This document shows, piece by piece, positions 5,740-7,189 of a DNA stretch of 7,189 nt. The notes below the pieces were generated by a model that worked only from the letters and a program-made list of their open reading frames with translations, made no database searches and had not been told where the DNA came from. The stretch lies in the NCBI GenBank assembly GCA_007123695.1, contig SLGN01000719.1, forward strand, positions 1-7,189, read 5' to 3'. Source of the stretch: Verrucomicrobiales bacterium (GTDB lineage Bacteria; Verrucomicrobiota; Verrucomicrobiia; Verrucomicrobiales; DEV007). The position numbers were made by a program, and so were the translations under genes. How positions within the stretch are numbered: the stretch's first letter is position 1; each line of letters begins with the position of its first letter.

Positions 5740-7024
5740 GATCGATTACGGGAACGCCCTTGTCGGCGACGGTAAAGGGGCGGCGGCTCGGACTGTAGAG
5801 GACTTGGTCGATGGGCAGCCCGAGGGCGTGGGCGATGGTCGCGTTGAAGTCCTGGATTTTCACAGGATTCTCGATGACGCGTTCGGCGCCCTCGTCGGTC
5901 TTGCCGTAGGCGATGCCGCCCTTGACGCCACCGCCAGCGAGAACCGAACTGAAAGCCTGCGGGTAGTGGTCGCGCCCGGCGTTCTGATTGATGCGAGGCG
6001 TGCGTCCAAACTCGGTGGTGAGGACGACGAGGGTGTCGTCGAGCTTGCCGCGCCGCTCCAGGTCGGAGAGCAGGGCGGACATGGCCTGGTCGAGCACGGC
6101 GCAGCGCTCGGGCGCGGAGACGAAGACGTTGTTGTGCATGTCCCAGCCTCCGTAGGAGACTTCGATGGCACGCACGTCGTTCTCGACGAGACGGCGTGCG
6201 AGCAGGCAGCCCTGGCCGAAGGAGTTGTCGCCGTAGCGCTCGCGGGTCATCTTGTCCTCCTGGGAAAGGTCGAAGGCGCCGAGGTCCTTGCTCTGCATGA
6301 TGCGGACGGCGTCGTCGTACATCTGGGTGTAGGCCCGGACTTGCTTGATGTCGTAGCGACCGTGGAAGTCGGCGTCGAACTCGCGGGCGAGGGCGAGGCG
6401 CTTGTCGAAGGTCCCGGCATCCATGCCGCGCAGCTTCGAATTCTTGAGCCCGGCGGAGGGATCGTTGATCGCGAGGGGCTCGTATTCGGGATCGAAGAAG
6501 CCGCCGCCGCCGTTGATGCGACTGTCGCCGCCGATGTAGACCGAGCCGGGCAGGTTGGGGTTGAGACGGCCCTTGAACTTGAGCGCCCAGGCCCCGATCC
6601 CGGGGTGGCGGATCGTCGCGCGGCGCTCGTAGCTGGTGTGCATGAGGTAGTTGCCCTGGTCGTGGGCGCCGGCGGTGGAGGTGAGGGACCGCACGACGGC
6701 GAGCTTTTCGGCGTGCTTGGCAAGGCCGGGGAGGTAGGCGGAGAGCTTGATGTCATCGACGTTGGTGGCGATGGTGCGGGTCTCGCCCTGGTTTTCGTGC
6801 CCCGGCTTCGTGTCGAAGGTGTCGATGTGCGTCATGCCTCCGCTCATGTAGAGGTAGATGACGTGCTTGGCGGCGGCGGCGCGTTCGGGCAGACCGAGGC
6901 CGGGGCCGCCGGCGGCGTGGGCTCGGGAGGCGATGCCGAGGGCGCCGACGCCGAGGAGGGTCTTGGCGGTTCCCTCCATGAAGCGGCGGCGGCTCCATTC
7001 GTCGGATTTGAAGGCGGAGTTCAT
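5729..7024 (-). CDS. DUF1501 family protein, Tat-exported
   Basis: A 431-residue protein of the DUF1501 family, which is distantly related in fold to the sulfatase/alkaline phosphatase superfamily; its substrate is not known. The N-terminus carries a twin-arginine signal, SRRRFME at residues 11-17, then a hydrophobic stretch TLLGVGALGIA and a likely cut after AHA (35-37), so it should be exported folded, as expected for a cofactor- or metal-binding protein. Family motifs are SGGMTHIDTFD (61-71), TTEFGRTPR (336-344) and GRDHYP (350-355); Asp68, Asp71, Glu338, Asp352 and His353 are plausible metal or catalytic ligands by analogy. The gene lies 74 bases after the end of a DUF1553-like gene, the usual pairing in Planctomycetota and Verrucomicrobiota, and is probably in its operon. 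No Shine-Dalgarno precedes the ATG. The family is secure; the function is unknown. Confidence 0.93.
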   Translation of the reverse strand: MNSAFKSDEWSRRRFMEGTAKTLLGVGALGIASRAHAAGGPGLGLPERAAAAKHVIYLYMSGGMTHIDTFDTKPGHENQGETRTIATNVDDIKLSAYLPGLAKHAEKLAVVRSLTSTAGAHDQGNYLMHTSYERRATIRHPGIGAWALKFKGRLNPNLPGSVYIGGDSRINGGGGFFDPEYEPLAINDPSAGLKNSKLRGMDAGTFDKRLALAREFDADFHGRYDIKQVRAYTQMYDDAVRIMQSKDLGAFDLSQEDKMTRERYGDNSFGQGCLLARRLVENDVRAIEVSYGGWDMHNNVFVSAPERCAVLDQAMSALLSDLERRGKLDDTLVVLTTEFGRTPRINQNAGRDHYPQAFSSVLAGGGVKGGIAYGKTDEGAERVIENPVKIQDFNATIAHALGLPIDQVLYSPSRRPFTVADKGVPVIDLLA

Positions 7025-7029
7025 AGCTG

Positions 7030-7050
7030 GGGATGGTTGGGGATTGGTTG
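7030..7050 (-). repeat. Tandem 10/11-base duplication just upstream of the DUF1501 start
   Basis: On the + strand, GGGGATGGTT (7030-7039) is followed directly by GGGGATTGGTT (7040-7050), identical apart from one inserted T. On the coding strand this is a C- and A-rich direct repeat ending five bases before the ATG, in the place where a ribosome binding site would be expected. Confidence 0.5.
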
Positions 7051-7098
7051 CGGAAACGTTGCGGCGGGGGAAAGAGGATTGAGAGCGGGCGGTGCGGT

Positions 7099-7189
7099 CT
7101 ACTGAACGAAAAGGAACTGCTGGGTGTTGAGAAGGGCCCAGACCAGTCCGGGGTAGGCTTCGTCGCCGCTCTCCGCCACCTCGGCGAGG
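7099..7189 (-). CDS. C-terminal end of a probable DUF1549/DUF1553 protein (5' part outside window)
   Basis: Read on the minus strand, the last 29 codons end in PGLVWALLNTQQFLFVQ and a TAG stop (7099-7101). The pattern LxWALLNTQQFLF at the extreme C-terminus is characteristic of DUF1553 proteins, which usually carry an N-terminal Planctomycete-type cytochrome c domain, then DUF1549 and DUF1553, and are typically encoded directly before a DUF1501 gene, as here. The likely arrangement is a two-gene operon transcribed leftward. With so little of the protein visible, the call rests on this short motif and on the neighbour. The function of the family is not established; the cytochrome c domain suggests a redox role in the cell envelope. 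Confidence 0.75.
   Translation of the reverse strand, partial: LAEVAESGDEAYPGLVWALLNTQQFLFVQ

Noticed and set aside
5627..7105. 492-codon + strand open frame opposite the DUF1501 gene
   Set aside because: Its sequence mirrors the DUF1501 codons in reverse and is low in complexity; the minus-strand gene has a Tat signal and family motifs.

Overview
This is a GC-rich chromosomal stretch that most resembles a member of Verrucomicrobiota, or at least the wider PVC group. The main grounds are the paired DUF1553 and DUF1501 proteins at the right end, a pairing typical of Planctomycetota and Verrucomicrobiota, together with a YidC with a long basic tail. The phylum is an inference, because no rRNA or other definitive marker is present.

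Left part (1-1440, + strand): housekeeping genes. The window opens inside yidC (membrane protein insertase), followed by a short KH-R3H RNA-binding protein of the Jag/KhpB family, the usual partner of yidC. A small RNA polymerase omega subunit gene (rpoZ) follows, ending in a hairpin that could be a terminator.

Middle part (1609-5552, + strand): a compact galactose-use cassette. It contains galactokinase (galK), an aldose 1-epimerase with a signal peptide (galM, overlapping galK by four bases), and a 14-helix sodium/sugar symporter. The symporter keeps the sugar-contacting and sodium-site residues known from the Vibrio galactose transporter vSGLT. The suggested order of events is mutarotation outside the cytoplasm, sodium-driven uptake, then phosphorylation to galactose-1-phosphate inside. 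The Leloir enzymes that would follow (galT, galE) are not in the window.

Right part (5553-7189): a 176-base convergent intergenic region with several small stems, then two minus-strand genes. These are a complete Tat-exported DUF1501 protein and, upstream of it, the last 29 codons of a probable DUF1549/DUF1553 protein.

None of the six visible start codons has a clear Shine-Dalgarno sequence, and several are preceded by short C-rich tandem repeats. I found no CRISPR array, tRNA, rRNA, insertion sequence or phage gene. The window looks ordinary, with a coherent sugar cassette as its main point of interest; I did not find a clearly new biological system.
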